Shown here piece by piece: positions 7,611 through 17,743 of a stretch of 64,000 nucleotides of DNA (the stretch's first letter is position 1; each line of letters begins with the position of its first letter). A program made the position numbers and the translations under genes. The stretch spans positions 124,295 to 188,294 of the forward strand of contig NZ_LMPC01000023.1 in NCBI RefSeq assembly GCF_001423745.1, given 5' to 3'. The notes beneath the pieces were generated by a model, which made no database searches, was not told where the DNA came from, and saw only the letters and a program-made list of their open reading frames with translations. This stretch comes from Arthrobacter sp. Leaf337. GTDB taxonomy: Bacteria; Actinomycetota; Actinomycetes; Actinomycetales; Micrococcaceae.

Positions 7611-9623
7611 ATGACCAACCCCCTCCTGACTCCCAGTCCTTTGCCGTTTGGGCTCCCCCCGTTTGCCGAGATCGACGAGGCCGACTATTCCGAAGCGGTC
7701 CGGTCCGGCCTGGCGGAACACCTGGCTGAAATTCAGGCCATTGTGGACAACACCGAACCTGCCGCCTTCGAGAACACGGTCCTGGCGATGGAACGCTCCG
7801 GGCAGCTCCTCCAGCGCGCCGCCGCTTCGTTTTTCACCCTGGTCTCGGCGGATGCCTCGGACGGCATCCGCGCCCTTGAGACCGAGCTGTCCCCGGAGTT
7901 TTCCGCCCATCAGGATGCCGTTTACATGAACCGGCGGCTCTTCGACCGGTTCGCCGCCGTGGACACTGCCGGGCTCGATGATGAATCAGCCAGGCTCGTG
8001 GAGGAGTACCTCAAGGAGTTCCGCCAGTCCGGCATCCAGCTCGATGATTCCGGCCAGGACCGGCTCAGGGCGGTGAACGCGGAGCTGTCCCGGCTGGGCA
8101 CCGAATTCGGGCAGCGCGTCAAGGAAGCCATGAAGACTTCGGCCCTGCTGCTCGACGATGCCGCAGAGCTGGCCGGGCTGCCGGCGGACGACGTCGCCAG
8201 CGCCGCCGAGGCAGCACGCGAGGCTGGTCACGACGGGAAATACCTGCTCACGCTCATCCAGCCGAGCAATCAGCCGGCCATGGCATCCTTGGAAGACCGC
8301 GACGTCCGGCGCCGCCTCTACCAGGCGTCGATCAGCCGCGGAAGCAGCGGCGGCAGCCTCGACGTCCTGGATCTGGTGAAGTCCATGGTTGCCCTCCGCG
8401 CCGAGAAGGCCCGGCTTTTGGGGTTCGCCAACTATGCCGAGCTCACCGTGGACCGGCAGACGGCCCCCGATTTCGCAGCTGTACAGTCCATGATGAACCG
8501 TCTGGCGCCCGCCGCGGTACGGAATGCCGACGCCGAGGCGGCCGCCCTTGCAGAGGTGGCAGGCCATCCGCTCGAGGCCTGGGACTGGGCGTACTATTCC
8601 GCGAAAGTGCGGCGGGAGCGGTACAGCGTGGACGAGCAGGCCCTACGCCCGTACTTCGAACTGGACCGGGTCCTTCATGACGGTGTCTTCTTCGCCGCGA
8701 CTTCCCTCTACGGTGTCACCTTCCACGAGCGGCCCGACCTCAAGGGCTACCACCCCGACGTCCGGGTCTGGGAGGTCCGCAACGAGGACGGCTCCGAACT
8801 GGGCCTCTTCCTGGGCGACTACTATGCACGCGAATCCAAACGCGGCGGCGCCTGGATGAATTCGCTGGTGGATCAGTCCGCGCTGCTGGGTACGAAGCCG
8901 GTGGTGATCAACAACCTGAACATTTCCAAGCCTCCGGCGGGCGAGCCCACGCTCCTGACCCTGGACGAGCTCCGGACCGCGTTCCACGAATTCGGCCATG
9001 CCCTGCATGGACTGTTTTCCAACGTGACCTTCCCCCGGTTCTCCGGTACCGCCGTTCCACGCGATTTTGTGGAATACCCCTCGCAGGTCAACGAAATGTG
9101 GATCATGTGGCCTGAGGTGCTGGCCAATTATGCCCGCCACCATGTGACCGGCGAGCCCCTTGCCCAGGACATCGTGGACAAGCTCAACGAATCGCAGCTG
9201 TGGGGCGAAGGGTTCGGCACCACGGAGTACCTGGGCGCGGCGCTCCTCGACCTCGCCTGGCATGTGCTGGACGAATCCGGGGTCCCGGCGGATGTCCTGG
9301 CGTTCGAAGCCAAGGCCCTCGCGGCGGCCGGGGTGGCCCACAACCTGATTCCGCCGCGGTACCGGACCGGCTATTTCCAGCACATCTTCGCCGGCGACGG
9401 CTATGCCGCAGGCTATTACTCCTACATCTGGAGCGAGGTGCTGGATGCGGACACGGTGGAGTGGTTCAAGGAAAACGGCGGACTCAGCCGGGCCAACGGC
9501 GACTTCTTCCGCAATGAACTGCTCTCCCGCGGCAACAGCCGCGAACCGCTGGACTCGTTCCGCTCCTTCCGCGGCCGCGACGCGAGGCTGGAGCCGCTGC
9601 TGAAGCGCCGCGGGCTTGAGTAA
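7611..9623 (+). CDS. M3 family zinc peptidase (oligopeptidase A / dipeptidyl carboxypeptidase type)
   Basis: A 670-residue cytoplasmic metallopeptidase that degrades short peptides. The zinc site HEFGH is at residues 459-463 within FHEFGHALHGLF. The downstream Glu ligand region is DFVEYPSQVNEMW, and the C-terminal signature GYAAGYYSYIWSEVLDAD is the usual substrate-binding Tyr/Gly loop. Length and order agree with Dcp/PrlC family members. No signal peptide. It is divergent from capA with a 73-base gap. Confidence 0.95.
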   Translation: MTNPLLTPSPLPFGLPPFAEIDEADYSEAVRSGLAEHLAEIQAIVDNTEPAAFENTVLAMERSGQLLQRAAASFFTLVSADASDGIRALETELSPEFSAHQDAVYMNRRLFDRFAAVDTAGLDDESARLVEEYLKEFRQSGIQLDDSGQDRLRAVNAELSRLGTEFGQRVKEAMKTSALLLDDAAELAGLPADDVASAAEAAREAGHDGKYLLTLIQPSNQPAMASLEDRDVRRRLYQASISRGSSGGSLDVLDLVKSMVALRAEKARLLGFANYAELTVDRQTAPDFAAVQSMMNRLAPAAVRNADAEAAALAEVAGHPLEAWDWAYYSAKVRRERYSVDEQALRPYFELDRVLHDGVFFAATSLYGVTFHERPDLKGYHPDVRVWEVRNEDGSELGLFLGDYYARESKRGGAWMNSLVDQSALLGTKPVVINNLNISKPPAGEPTLLTLDELRTAFHEFGHALHGLFSNVTFPRFSGTAVPRDFVEYPSQVNEMWIMWPEVLANYARHHVTGEPLAQDIVDKLNESQLWGEGFGTTEYLGAALLDLAWHVLDESGVPADVLAFEAKALAAAGVAHNLIPPRYRTGYFQHIFAGDGYAAGYYSYIWSEVLDADTVEWFKENGGLSRANGDFFRNELLSRGNSREPLDSFRSFRGRDARLEPLLKRRGLE

Positions 9624-9638
9624 TCCCCTTCCCCTCCC

Positions 9639-9700
9639 CAACTGACTCGCACTTAACGTCGTGAAAAGCGCGTTTCAGGACGTTAAATGCGAGTCAGTTG
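9639..9700. repeat. Long palindromic intergenic element
   Basis: Two 22-base arms, 9639-9660 and 9679-9700, are reverse complements with a single mismatch. Each carries the motif ACTGACTCGCA. The 18-base loop continues the pairing as TGAAA with TTTCA. The element lies between the stop of the M3 peptidase and the pdxS terminator and encodes nothing. It resembles a REP/MITE-like genomic repeat, but copy number cannot be judged from this window. Confidence 0.8.
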
Positions 9701-9706
9701 AGTTAA

Positions 9707-9752
9707 CAAACGACGCCGGGCGGTCACCAACAAGGTGACCGCCCGGCGTCGT
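9707..9752 (-). terminator. Rho-independent terminator of pdxS
   Basis: A perfect 19-base stem: positions 9734-9752 pair with 9710-9728 around a 5-base loop. On the minus strand it is followed directly by TTTG, just downstream of the pdxS stop. Confidence 0.85.
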
Positions 9753-9768
9753 ACTGCTTGTGAAGCTG

Positions 9769-10695
9769 TTACCAGCCGCGCTCGGCGAGGCGGTGCGGCT
9801 GCGGGATCTCGTCCACGTTGATGCCCACCATGGCTTCACCCAGGCCGCGGGAGGCCTTGGCGATGACGTCGGGGTCATCGAAGAAGGTGGTGGCCTTCAC
9901 GACGGCGGCGGCGCGCTGGGCCGGGTTGCCGGACTTGAAGATGCCGGAGCCGACGAACACGCCGTCAGCGCCGAGCTGCATCATCATCGCGGCGTCGGCC
10001 GGGGTGGCGATGCCGCCCGCGGTGAACAGCACCACGGGGAGCTTGCCTGCGGCAGCAACTTCCTTGACGAGTTCGTACGGGGCCTGCAGTTCCTTGGCCG
10101 CAACGTAGAGCTCGTCCTCGGGCAGGGCCGCGAGCTTGGCGATCTCGGAACGGATCTGGCGCATGTGGCCGGTGGCGTTGGAGACATCTCCGGTGCCGGC
10201 CTCGCCCTTGGACCGGATCATGGCCGCGCCCTCGTTGATGCGGCGCAGGGCCTCACCGAGGTTGGTGGCGCCACAGACGAAGGGAACCTTGAAGTTCCAC
10301 TTGTCGATGTGGTTGACGTAGTCGGCCGGCGTCAGGACCTCGGACTCGTCGATGTAGTCCACGCCGAGGGACTGCAGGACCTGGGCTTCGACGAAGTGGC
10401 CGATCCGGGCCTTGGCCATGACCGGCACGGACACGGCTTCGATGATCTTGTCGATCATGTCCGGATCGGACATGCGGGACACGCCGCCCTGGGCCCGGAT
10501 ATCTGCCGGAACGCGTTCCAGCGCCATCACGGCCACGGCACCGGCGTCTTCGGCGATGCGGGCCTGTTCGACGTTGACGACGTCCATGATGACGCCGCCC
10601 TTGAGCATCTCGGCCATGCCGCGCTTGACGCGGTTGCTGCCCGTGACGCTGTTGGCGGACGAGCCGGCTTCGCTGCTTACATCAGGTGTAGACAC
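9769..10695 (-). CDS. pdxS: Pyridoxal 5'-phosphate synthase lyase subunit PdxS
   Basis: The 308-residue synthase subunit that condenses a pentose phosphate, a triose phosphate and ammonia (from PdxT) into PLP. Diagnostic segments are [21 protein letters not shown], the imine-forming Lys region [14 protein letters not shown], the second Lys region in [14 protein letters not shown], and the phosphate loop [13 protein letters not shown]. It starts with GTG ([11 protein letters not shown]), with AGGGG upstream. The gene is separated from pdxT by about 9 kb here. Confidence 0.97.
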   Translation of the reverse strand: MSTPDVSSEAGSSANSVTGSNRVKRGMAEMLKGGVIMDVVNVEQARIAEDAGAVAVMALERVPADIRAQGGVSRMSDPDMIDKIIEAVSVPVMAKARIGHFVEAQVLQSLGVDYIDESEVLTPADYVNHIDKWNFKVPFVCGATNLGEALRRINEGAAMIRSKGEAGTGDVSNATGHMRQIRSEIAKLAALPEDELYVAAKELQAPYELVKEVAAAGKLPVVLFTAGGIATPADAAMMMQLGADGVFVGSGIFKSGNPAQRAAAVVKATTFFDDPDVIAKASRGLGEAMVGINVDEIPQPHRLAERGW

Positions 10696-10860
10696 AAAAA
10701 CCCCTATGGGTAGCTAGATGTTACGTAGATCCGGTCTCTCGGTCCCGGCGCAGGCGGCAGCACAGACGGGAAGCCCACGCCGCGCGCACACCGGATTACC
10801 GGATCCAATGACCAGGTACAGCTAATACTAGTCCCACGCTGCGACGCTGCTGAATTCGGG

Positions 10861-11484
10861 TTACCCCGGCAGTCCCGTCTCTTCCAGCGACTGCCGGTGC
10901 ACGGTGGCGATCCGCTGGACGACGGTCACCAGGCTGGCGGCAGCCAGGAGGGTCAGTGTCACCAGCAGGACCACACTGGGGAGCCCGAGCCCGGTGAATC
11001 CGGTGACCACCAGAACAGAAACCAGCCGCTCTGCGCGCTCGGCAATGCCCACGTTTGCGTGGAAGCCGAGAGCCTCGGCCTTGGCCCGCGCATAGGAGAC
11101 CACCATGCCGAGCACCAGGCACACGACGGCGGCGATGGCGATCGCGCGGTCCGCGCCTCCCGTGAAGTACCAGATGGCAAGTCCGGCAAACAGGGCGCCG
11201 TCAGCAACCCGGTCCAGGGTGGAATCCAGGAAGTTGCCCCAGCGCCCGCCCCGCTCCTGCATGCGTGCCATGATGCCGTCAAGGACGTCGGAGAAAATGA
11301 AGGCCGTAATGAAGAGCGTCCCCCACCACAGCTGACCCAGCGGGTAGAACACCAGTGCGCCCACCACCACGCCTGCCGTTCCCACGATGGTGATGGCATC
11401 CGGCGAAACACCGATCTTCAGGAGCCAGCGGGCAAGCGGGGAGAACAGTGCGGTGAAAAACCCGCGGGCATGCCGGTTAAGCAT
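10861..11484 (-). CDS. pgsA: CDP-alcohol phosphatidyltransferase (PgsA-type phosphatidylinositol phosphate synthase)
   Basis: A 207-residue integral membrane enzyme with about six hydrophobic segments. The CDP-alcohol transferase motif DxxDGxxARx8GxxxDxxxD is complete (SDVLDGIMARMQERGG, then GNFLDSTLDRVADG). In actinobacteria the copy next to thrS and a HIT gene is the phosphatidylinositol phosphate synthase that starts PI and PIM synthesis; that assignment rests on this context. Its start overlaps the HIT gene stop by 8 bases, forming the operon thrS-HIT-pgsA. Confidence 0.88.
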   Translation of the reverse strand: MLNRHARGFFTALFSPLARWLLKIGVSPDAITIVGTAGVVVGALVFYPLGQLWWGTLFITAFIFSDVLDGIMARMQERGGRWGNFLDSTLDRVADGALFAGLAIWYFTGGADRAIAIAAVVCLVLGMVVSYARAKAEALGFHANVGIAERAERLVSVLVVTGFTGLGLPSVVLLVTLTLLAAASLVTVVQRIATVHRQSLEETGLPG

Positions 11485-12079
11485 GCTCGTCCTCCGGCCA
11501 GGCCTCGGCGACCTGCTGGCGGACTTCGCCGAGCGTCTGCGTGATTGCTTTTGTCTGGGCGATGATGGGGAAAAAGTTACCGTCCCCGCCCCAGCGCGGA
11601 ACGACGTGCTGGTGCAGGTGGCCGGCGATCCCGGCCCCGCCCACCACGCCCTGGTTCATCCCGAGGTTGAAGCCCCCGGGGTTGGACACCTTGCGCAGGA
11701 CCCGCATGGAGGTCTGGGTCAGCGCTGCGAATTCCGCGGTTTCCTCCACGGTCAGGTCCGTGTAATCGGGAACGTGCCGGTAAGGGCAGATCAGCAGGTG
11801 GCCCGGGTTGTAGGGAAAAAGGTTCAGGACCACGTATGCGGTGCGCCCGCGGTAGACAATCAGGGAGTCTTCGTCGCTGCGGGCAGGGGCCACGCAGAAC
11901 GGGCAGTCATCCTCGTTCTTGAACTGGTGCTGCCCGCCCTTGATGTAGGCCATGCGGTGCGGGGTCCACAGGCGCTGGAAAGCGTCCGGAACTCCGGCCA
12001 GACCGAATTCATCGGTCACGTCGCCGTCGCCCGGATGTCCTCCGCCAGCGCCTGTGTTCTCCTGCACGTCGCCTGCCAT
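11477..12079 (-). CDS. HIT-family nucleotide hydrolase/transferase
   Basis: A 200-residue histidine-triad protein with the motif HLHQH at about residues 154-158 in IAGHLHQHVVPRW. A CPFC pair near residue 59 may bind zinc. The central NLFPYNPGHLLICPYRHV is typical of the Ap4A phosphorylase-like HIT branch found in actinobacteria. The ATG at 12079 lies 11 bases after the thrS stop; a longer reading frame upstream overlaps thrS and is not credible. Substrate is probably a dinucleoside polyphosphate or adenylylated compound. Confidence 0.88.
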   Translation of the reverse strand: MAGDVQENTGAGGGHPGDGDVTDEFGLAGVPDAFQRLWTPHRMAYIKGGQHQFKNEDDCPFCVAPARSDEDSLIVYRGRTAYVVLNLFPYNPGHLLICPYRHVPDYTDLTVEETAEFAALTQTSMRVLRKVSNPGGFNLGMNQGVVGGAGIAGHLHQHVVPRWGGDGNFFPIIAQTKAITQTLGEVRQQVAEAWPEDEHA

Positions 12080-12089
12080 TCCGCTTCCG

Positions 12090-14099
12090 CTAGCTGGTCC
12101 GGTTGCGGACGGCGTCGACAATCCTCTGGACGGCTTCGGCCACCGGCACGCCGTTGTCCTGGCTGCCGTCGCGGAACCGGAAGGAGACTGCCCCGGCCTC
12201 GGCGTCCTCGCCGCCGGCAATCAGGACGAACGGAATCTTGTCCTTGCTGGCGGTGCGGATCTTCTTCGGGAACCGGTCGGAGGAGATGTCCACCTCCGCA
12301 CGGATACCGGCGGCCTTGAGCTGGCCCACGACGTCGAACATGTAGTCGTTGAAGGCCTCTGCCACGGGGACGCCCACCACCTGCACGGGCGCCAGCCATG
12401 CCGGGAAGGCGCCGGCATAGTGCTCAGTCAGCACACCCATGAACCGTTCCACGGAGCCGAACAGGGCACGGTGGATCATCACCGGGCGCTGGCGGGTGCC
12501 GTCGGCGGCCTGGAATTCGAGTTCGAAGCGCTCGGGCAGGTTGAAGTCCAGCTGGATGGTGGACATCTGCCAGGTGCGGCCGAGGGCGTCCTTCGCCTGG
12601 ACGGAGATCTTCGGGCCGTAGAACGCAGCTCCGCCCGGATCCGGAATGAGCTCCAGACCCGAGGCTTCAGCAACTTCGGCGAGGGTGCGGGTGGCTTCCT
12701 CCCAGGTGGCGTCGTCGCCCACGAACTTGTCTTCGTTCTTGGTGGAGAGCTCCAGGTAGAAGTCGTCCAGGCCGTAGTCCTTGAGCAGGCCCAGTACGAA
12801 GTTCAGCGTGGTGGTGAGCTCGTCCTTCATCTGCTCGCGTGTGCAGTAGATGTGGGCGTCGTCCTGAGTCATGCCGCGCACACGGGTCAGGCCGTGCACC
12901 ACGCCCGACTTTTCGTAGCGGTACACCGAACCGAATTCGAACAGCCGCAGGGGAAGTTCGCGGTAGGAACGTCCGCGGGAGCGGAAGATCAGGTTGTGCA
13001 TCGGGCAGTTCATCGGCTTCAGGTAGTAGTCCTGGCCGGGCTTGCGCACGGTGCCGTCCTCATTCAGTTCCGCGTCGATGTGCATCGCCGGGAACATGCC
13101 CTCCTTGTACCAGTCCAGGTGGCCCGAGACTTCGTAAAGGTGCCCCTTGGTGATGTGCGGGGTGTAGACGAACTCGTACCCTGCATCCACGTGCCGCTGG
13201 CGGGAGTAGTCCTCCATGGCCTTGCGGATGATGCCGCCCTTGGGGTGGAACACCGGCAGGCCGGAGCCCAGCTCGTCCGGGAAGGAGAACAGGTCCAGCT
13301 CGGCACCGAGCTTGCGGTGGTCGCGGCGTTCAGCCTCGGCGATGCGCTCCTGGTAGGCCTTGAGTGCGTCCTTGGTGGGCCAGGCAGTGCCGTAGATGCG
13401 CTGCAGCTGCTGGTTGTTCTGGTTGCCCAGCCAGTAGGCGGCCGAGGACCGGGTCAGGGCGAAGGCGTTGGAGATGAGCTTGGTGTTGGGCAGGTGGGGC
13501 CCGCGGCACAGGTCGCACCAGACGCTGTCCCCGCTCTTGCGGTCCACGTTGTCGTAGATGGTGATATCGCCGACGCCGACCTCAACATTCACACCTTCAC
13601 CGGCGTCTGCGGCGTTGTTTTTCTTGCCCAGCAGTTCCAGCTTGTAGGGCTCGTCCTTCATGGCCTCGCGGGCTTCGTCCTCGGAGACGACGCGGCGGAC
13701 GAACTTCTGGTTCTGGTTGATGATCTTGAGCATCATCTTTTCCAGGGCCTTCAGGTCTTCCGGGGTGAACGGCTCGGCGACGTCGAAGTCGAAGTAGAAG
13801 CCGTCAGTGATGTAGGGACCGATACCGAGCTTGGCGTCGGGGCGAAGCTGCTGCACGGCCTGGGCCATCACGTGGGCAGTCGAGTGCCGGAGGACGTTAA
13901 GGCCGTCCGGGGAATCGATGGTGACCCCTTCGATGTCCGCGCCCTCGGGGAGCGGCTGGTCGAGGTCCTTCAGTTCGCCGTTTACTCGGGCAACAACGAC
14001 GTCGCGGCGCTCAAAAAAGAGTTCCGCGCCGGTGGTCCCGGTAGTCACCTTGGTCTCTTCGCCGTCGACGATGAGGGTGATCTGCTGGGCATCTGACAC
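12090..14099 (-). CDS. thrS: Threonyl-tRNA synthetase
   Basis: A 669-residue class II synthetase. In order it has an N-terminal TGS domain ([12 protein letters not shown]), the editing/SAD domain, and the catalytic core with zinc-binding MNCPMHN, class II motif 2 ([17 protein letters not shown]) and motif 3 ([10 protein letters not shown]). The C-terminal anticodon-binding domain contains [10 protein letters not shown]. It begins with GTG (VSDAQQITL) behind AGGAG. It is the first gene of the thrS-HIT-pgsA operon. Confidence 0.97.
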   Translation of the reverse strand: MSDAQQITLIVDGEETKVTTGTTGAELFFERRDVVVARVNGELKDLDQPLPEGADIEGVTIDSPDGLNVLRHSTAHVMAQAVQQLRPDAKLGIGPYITDGFYFDFDVAEPFTPEDLKALEKMMLKIINQNQKFVRRVVSEDEAREAMKDEPYKLELLGKKNNAADAGEGVNVEVGVGDITIYDNVDRKSGDSVWCDLCRGPHLPNTKLISNAFALTRSSAAYWLGNQNNQQLQRIYGTAWPTKDALKAYQERIAEAERRDHRKLGAELDLFSFPDELGSGLPVFHPKGGIIRKAMEDYSRQRHVDAGYEFVYTPHITKGHLYEVSGHLDWYKEGMFPAMHIDAELNEDGTVRKPGQDYYLKPMNCPMHNLIFRSRGRSYRELPLRLFEFGSVYRYEKSGVVHGLTRVRGMTQDDAHIYCTREQMKDELTTTLNFVLGLLKDYGLDDFYLELSTKNEDKFVGDDATWEEATRTLAEVAEASGLELIPDPGGAAFYGPKISVQAKDALGRTWQMSTIQLDFNLPERFELEFQAADGTRQRPVMIHRALFGSVERFMGVLTEHYAGAFPAWLAPVQVVGVPVAEAFNDYMFDVVGQLKAAGIRAEVDISSDRFPKKIRTASKDKIPFVLIAGGEDAEAGAVSFRFRDGSQDNGVPVAEAVQRIVDAVRNRTS

Positions 14100-14242
14100 G
14101 GGTGTCTCCTATTCAAAGTTAAGGCTTCGTAGCTTGTGGCGTACGGGGACCACAGCCAGCCTCGTCCATGCTATCGGTTGGGAGAGAGGCCGACCAAAGC
14201 GGCGCGGCCGGCCCGCGCGCCTGACCCATCCGGAGTTGAGGT

Positions 14243-17200
14243 TCAGCTGCCAAGCCCCGTGATGGCCAGGCTGCGGCTGATTCCGTCCAACGGCCCCCGT
14301 AGTTGGAGGTCAGGTTCCCAGGTGTCGGTGGATTGCTTTTCCGGGTACGGCAGGGTCTCGGTGCGGCTGAGGTCCCAGGCCATGGTGGCGCTGATGCTGA
14401 TCCCGCGGGGACCGGTCCTGCGGGTGTTGCCACGGATCAGGAGCAGGCGGGTGCCGAACAGCAACGGTCCTGCCAGTTCCTGGGCCTCATGGAAGAATAC
14501 GGAGTCCACACAGCCGGTTCCGTCGTCGATGCTGATGAACACCACCCGGCGCCCGCCGCGCATCGGCGGTGTCTGCGTGGCAATCCGGACCCCTGCCACC
14601 AGCACTTCGGTGCCGTTCCGGAGCCCCAGGAGCTTGTCCGCGGTGGTGACGCCCAGCCGGTCGAGCAGGGGCCTGTGGCTGGCCATCAGGTGTTCGCTGA
14701 CATCCACCGCCATCAGGTCAAGTTCTGCCCGCACGTTTTCGATCATGCTCGGAGCTGGAAGTTCGGCCTTCAGGTTCTTGAGTTCAACATCACCCAGGGG
14801 CAGGGACAGCTGGCCCTCGATGACCTCAACGCCTTTCTTACCCGGGCGGTTCTGGAGGGCCTGGAGGTGCTGGACGAGGTCTGCCCGGTTGGCGGCTCCG
14901 CCGGATTCCCGGTGCAGCGCGTCGAATGCTCCGAGTTGGGCAAGCCGCTTGATGCTGGGCTTGCTCAGCCTGGAGCGGGCCCTCAGGTCTGCCAGCGAGT
15001 CGTAGGGCTGGCCGGCAACGATCCTTTTGAGTTCGGCCCCGGAAAGCCCGTAGATGCCGTTCAGGCTGAGCCGGATGCCCAGCTTCCCGCGGTCGGGCCC
15101 GGATCCGACCCGCTCCACCCGGTACTCTGCCTGGCTCCTGTTGATGTCCAGGGGCAGGATGGGGATCCCCAGCCGCCGAGCTTCGGCCACCAGGAGCCTC
15201 TTGGGATACATGCCGGGATCGTGTTCCCATAGCCCGGCGAGGAAAGCTTCCGGGTGGTGGGCCTTCAGCCAGGCCGACTGATAGGTGGGCACGGCGAAGG
15301 CTGCTCCGTGTGCCTTGCAGAAGCCAAAGCTGCCAAAGGCCTTGAGTGTTCCCCAGACCTTGTCCACGACCTCCGGGGTGTAACCTCGTGCCCGGGCTTC
15401 CCTGCGGAAAAATTCCTCCACTACGGGTTCCTGGAGTTCGTTTCCCAGGGCACGGCGGAATTCATCAGCCCGGGCCAGGCCGCACTTGGTCATGACGTCG
15501 AACGTCTTCAGGATCTGTTCGTGGAAGACCGTCACGCCGTGGGTTTCCTGGAGCACAGGTTTGAGGTCCGGATGCGGATAGACCTCCGGCGCGAATCCGT
15601 GCCGGTGTTCGAGGAAGGGCCGGACCATGTCCGATTTCATGGGCCCCGGGCGGAACAGCGATATGTCGATAATGAGGTCGTTGAATTCCCGCGGTGCCAT
15701 TTTGCCGATGAGTTCCCGCTGGCCGGGAGATTCGATCTGGAAACAGCCAAGGGTATGCGTGCTCCGGATCAGCTCGTAGGTTGGTTCGTCATCGAGTGGT
15801 ACGGCGTTGAGGTCGATGTGCCCGTCTGCCGAGATGAAGTCCGGCCCCGTGCCGTCCGGTCCGGGAAGATGTGCACCGGCAGCCACCACCTCTGCCTTTG
15901 AGGGGTGCAGCCGGATGACCTCACGGACGGCAAAGGCCATGGCGCTCTGCATTCGGACGCCGAGGACATCCAGCTTGAGCATCCCCATCGGATCCATGTC
16001 GTGTTTATCGAACTGGCTCATGGGCAGGCCAAGGCCGCTGGGCTGGACGGGGGTCCGGTCCAGCAGCGTGGCGTCTCCAAGGATTACGCCGCAGGGGTGC
16101 ATGGAGATGTGCCGTGGCAGGCGGTCGAGCCTCTCTGTCAGGTCAACGAGCAGGTCGAGTTGCTGGTTTTCCGCGAATTCGCGTTGCTCCACCCTTCCTG
16201 CGAATTCCTTCAGTTCGGGTTTTTCCACCAGGGCTTCACGGAAGTTCCTTGCCGAGAACCGCCACAACTGCTTGGCGATCTCGCCGATGTCGCCGTCGTC
16301 CATGCCCAGTGCGTGGCCGGCATCCCGGACGGCACCGCGAGCGCGGTAGCCGTTCTGCATGCTCATGAGCGTGACGCGTTCCGCCCCGAAGCGGTCAAAG
16401 ATCCGGCGGTACACGTTGTGCCGCTCGGCACTTTCGACGTCGATGTCGATGTCCGGAAGCGTTGCCCTGTCGCGGGAAAGGAACCGCTCGAAAATGAGGT
16501 CGTGCTGCAGCGGGTTCACCTGGCTGACATCGATCAGGTAGTTCACCAGGCTGGAGGCCCCGGAGCCCCTCGCCGCGGCCCTGACCCCCATGTCCAGGAT
16601 CATCCGGGACACCTCGGCCACCGTGAGGAAGTAGGAAGCGAAGCCAAGGTTGGCGATGATCCTCAGTTCGTGCTCCAGCCGTGCCCGCATTTCCGCCTCG
16701 GCCCGCCCTGATATCCCCGGGAACCGCCGGCTGATGCCGGCCTCGCAGCGCCTGGTCAGCTCAACCAGCGGATCGCCATCAATGCCGATGACCGAAGCTT
16801 CGGGAACCACCGGCTGCTTCCACCCCATGTCCGCGACCGGGTCCATCCGGCAGCGGTCCGCGAGCGCCTCGGTTTGGCCGAGCAACCTGGTGAGGTCGGT
16901 GGCGCCGTAGCCCGCGGCATGGATGACCTCCTTGCCGAGTTCGAGCATTTGGGCGGAGGTCTTCAGCCACCCCCGGCCGTTGGGCTGAAGCAACGGCTCC
17001 TCAGTCAGTTCGGTCAGGGATTTCAAGGTGCGGGCAGAATCCAGCACATCCGCCGTTGCAGCCCCGTCTTCCGCGCAATACCGCACGGCGTTGGTCAGGA
17101 CGGCCGGAACCCCGTGCTCGGCAGCAAGCTTGAGCATGCGCACGGCATGGGCAGTGCTCAGCGGCTCCCCGGGAGCGCTGAGGTGGGACACCACTTCTGC

Positions 17201-17743
17201 TGCCACGGTTCCCTTCGGCATGCTGTCCAGCCATTGTTTGAACAACGTGCGGGGGCGAAGGTACCGGCGGCCGCTCATTGCCCTGCCAACGTCTGAATCC
17301 GGCCCCACCAGCACAGTCAGCACCGGTTCCAGTGTTTCCGGGTGCAGTGCCCGGGAAGCGATTTCGGCGCGGGTCACCGCAACGGGCACTACTCCCCCGG
17401 CCTTGCCTGACGTACGGGCATGGGCATCTGAAATCAGGCGGCAGAGGGCCCGGTAGCCGGCACCTTTGTTGTGTCCGTGGGCAAGTACAACGACGCGGCC
17501 CGCGAGCTGGGTGCGGAGGTCGCCGTCGTCGTCATAGACCGCAAGGTCAACCCCGACGACGGGATCCAGTCCCGCCGCCATGCAGGCTTTGAGGTGTTTG
17601 ACAGTGCCGTACAGGCCGTTCCTGTCAGTGCAGGCAAGCGCGGTGGCGCCGTCCGCGGCGGCCGCCTGGGCAAGCTCATCCGGCCAGGACACCCCATAGT
17701 GGGCGCTGAAGGCGGTGGAAACGTGAAGATGGGTGAAGCTCAT
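14243..17743 (-). CDS. dnaE2: Error-prone DNA polymerase III alpha subunit DnaE2
   Basis: A 1166-residue C-family polymerase, within the DnaE2 range. The N-terminal PHP domain starts FTHLHVSTAFSAHYG. The polymerase active-site motif is LPDIDIDVES, and the C-terminal OB fold is VAGVRIATQTPPMRGG with FISIDDGTG. DnaE2 carries out mutagenic translesion synthesis as part of the SOS mutasome with ImuA' and ImuB. Its ATG overlaps the DUF6504 stop (ATGA). A LexA-like operator lies upstream of that pair at 18158-18173. No imuA or imuB is in the window. Confidence 0.95.
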   Translation of the reverse strand: MSFTHLHVSTAFSAHYGVSWPDELAQAAAADGATALACTDRNGLYGTVKHLKACMAAGLDPVVGVDLAVYDDDGDLRTQLAGRVVVLAHGHNKGAGYRALCRLISDAHARTSGKAGGVVPVAVTRAEIASRALHPETLEPVLTVLVGPDSDVGRAMSGRRYLRPRTLFKQWLDSMPKGTVAAEVVSHLSAPGEPLSTAHAVRMLKLAAEHGVPAVLTNAVRYCAEDGAATADVLDSARTLKSLTELTEEPLLQPNGRGWLKTSAQMLELGKEVIHAAGYGATDLTRLLGQTEALADRCRMDPVADMGWKQPVVPEASVIGIDGDPLVELTRRCEAGISRRFPGISGRAEAEMRARLEHELRIIANLGFASYFLTVAEVSRMILDMGVRAAARGSGASSLVNYLIDVSQVNPLQHDLIFERFLSRDRATLPDIDIDVESAERHNVYRRIFDRFGAERVTLMSMQNGYRARGAVRDAGHALGMDDGDIGEIAKQLWRFSARNFREALVEKPELKEFAGRVEQREFAENQQLDLLVDLTERLDRLPRHISMHPCGVILGDATLLDRTPVQPSGLGLPMSQFDKHDMDPMGMLKLDVLGVRMQSAMAFAVREVIRLHPSKAEVVAAGAHLPGPDGTGPDFISADGHIDLNAVPLDDEPTYELIRSTHTLGCFQIESPGQRELIGKMAPREFNDLIIDISLFRPGPMKSDMVRPFLEHRHGFAPEVYPHPDLKPVLQETHGVTVFHEQILKTFDVMTKCGLARADEFRRALGNELQEPVVEEFFRREARARGYTPEVVDKVWGTLKAFGSFGFCKAHGAAFAVPTYQSAWLKAHHPEAFLAGLWEHDPGMYPKRLLVAEARRLGIPILPLDINRSQAEYRVERVGSGPDRGKLGIRLSLNGIYGLSGAELKRIVAGQPYDSLADLRARSRLSKPSIKRLAQLGAFDALHRESGGAANRADLVQHLQALQNRPGKKGVEVIEGQLSLPLGDVELKNLKAELPAPSMIENVRAELDLMAVDVSEHLMASHRPLLDRLGVTTADKLLGLRNGTEVLVAGVRIATQTPPMRGGRRVVFISIDDGTGCVDSVFFHEAQELAGPLLFGTRLLLIRGNTRRTGPRGISISATMAWDLSRTETLPYPEKQSTDTWEPDLQLRGPLDGISRSLAITGLGS

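Noticed and set aside
11952-14096. 714-codon plus-strand open frame
   Set aside because: Exact antisense of thrS; composition (Val/Gly/His-rich, no motifs) is that of a shadow frame in high-GC DNA.
14100-14242. T-box or other riboswitch in front of thrS
   Set aside because: No specifier or antiterminator (TGGNACC) sequence is visible in the short leader; GTG has an ordinary AGGAG site.
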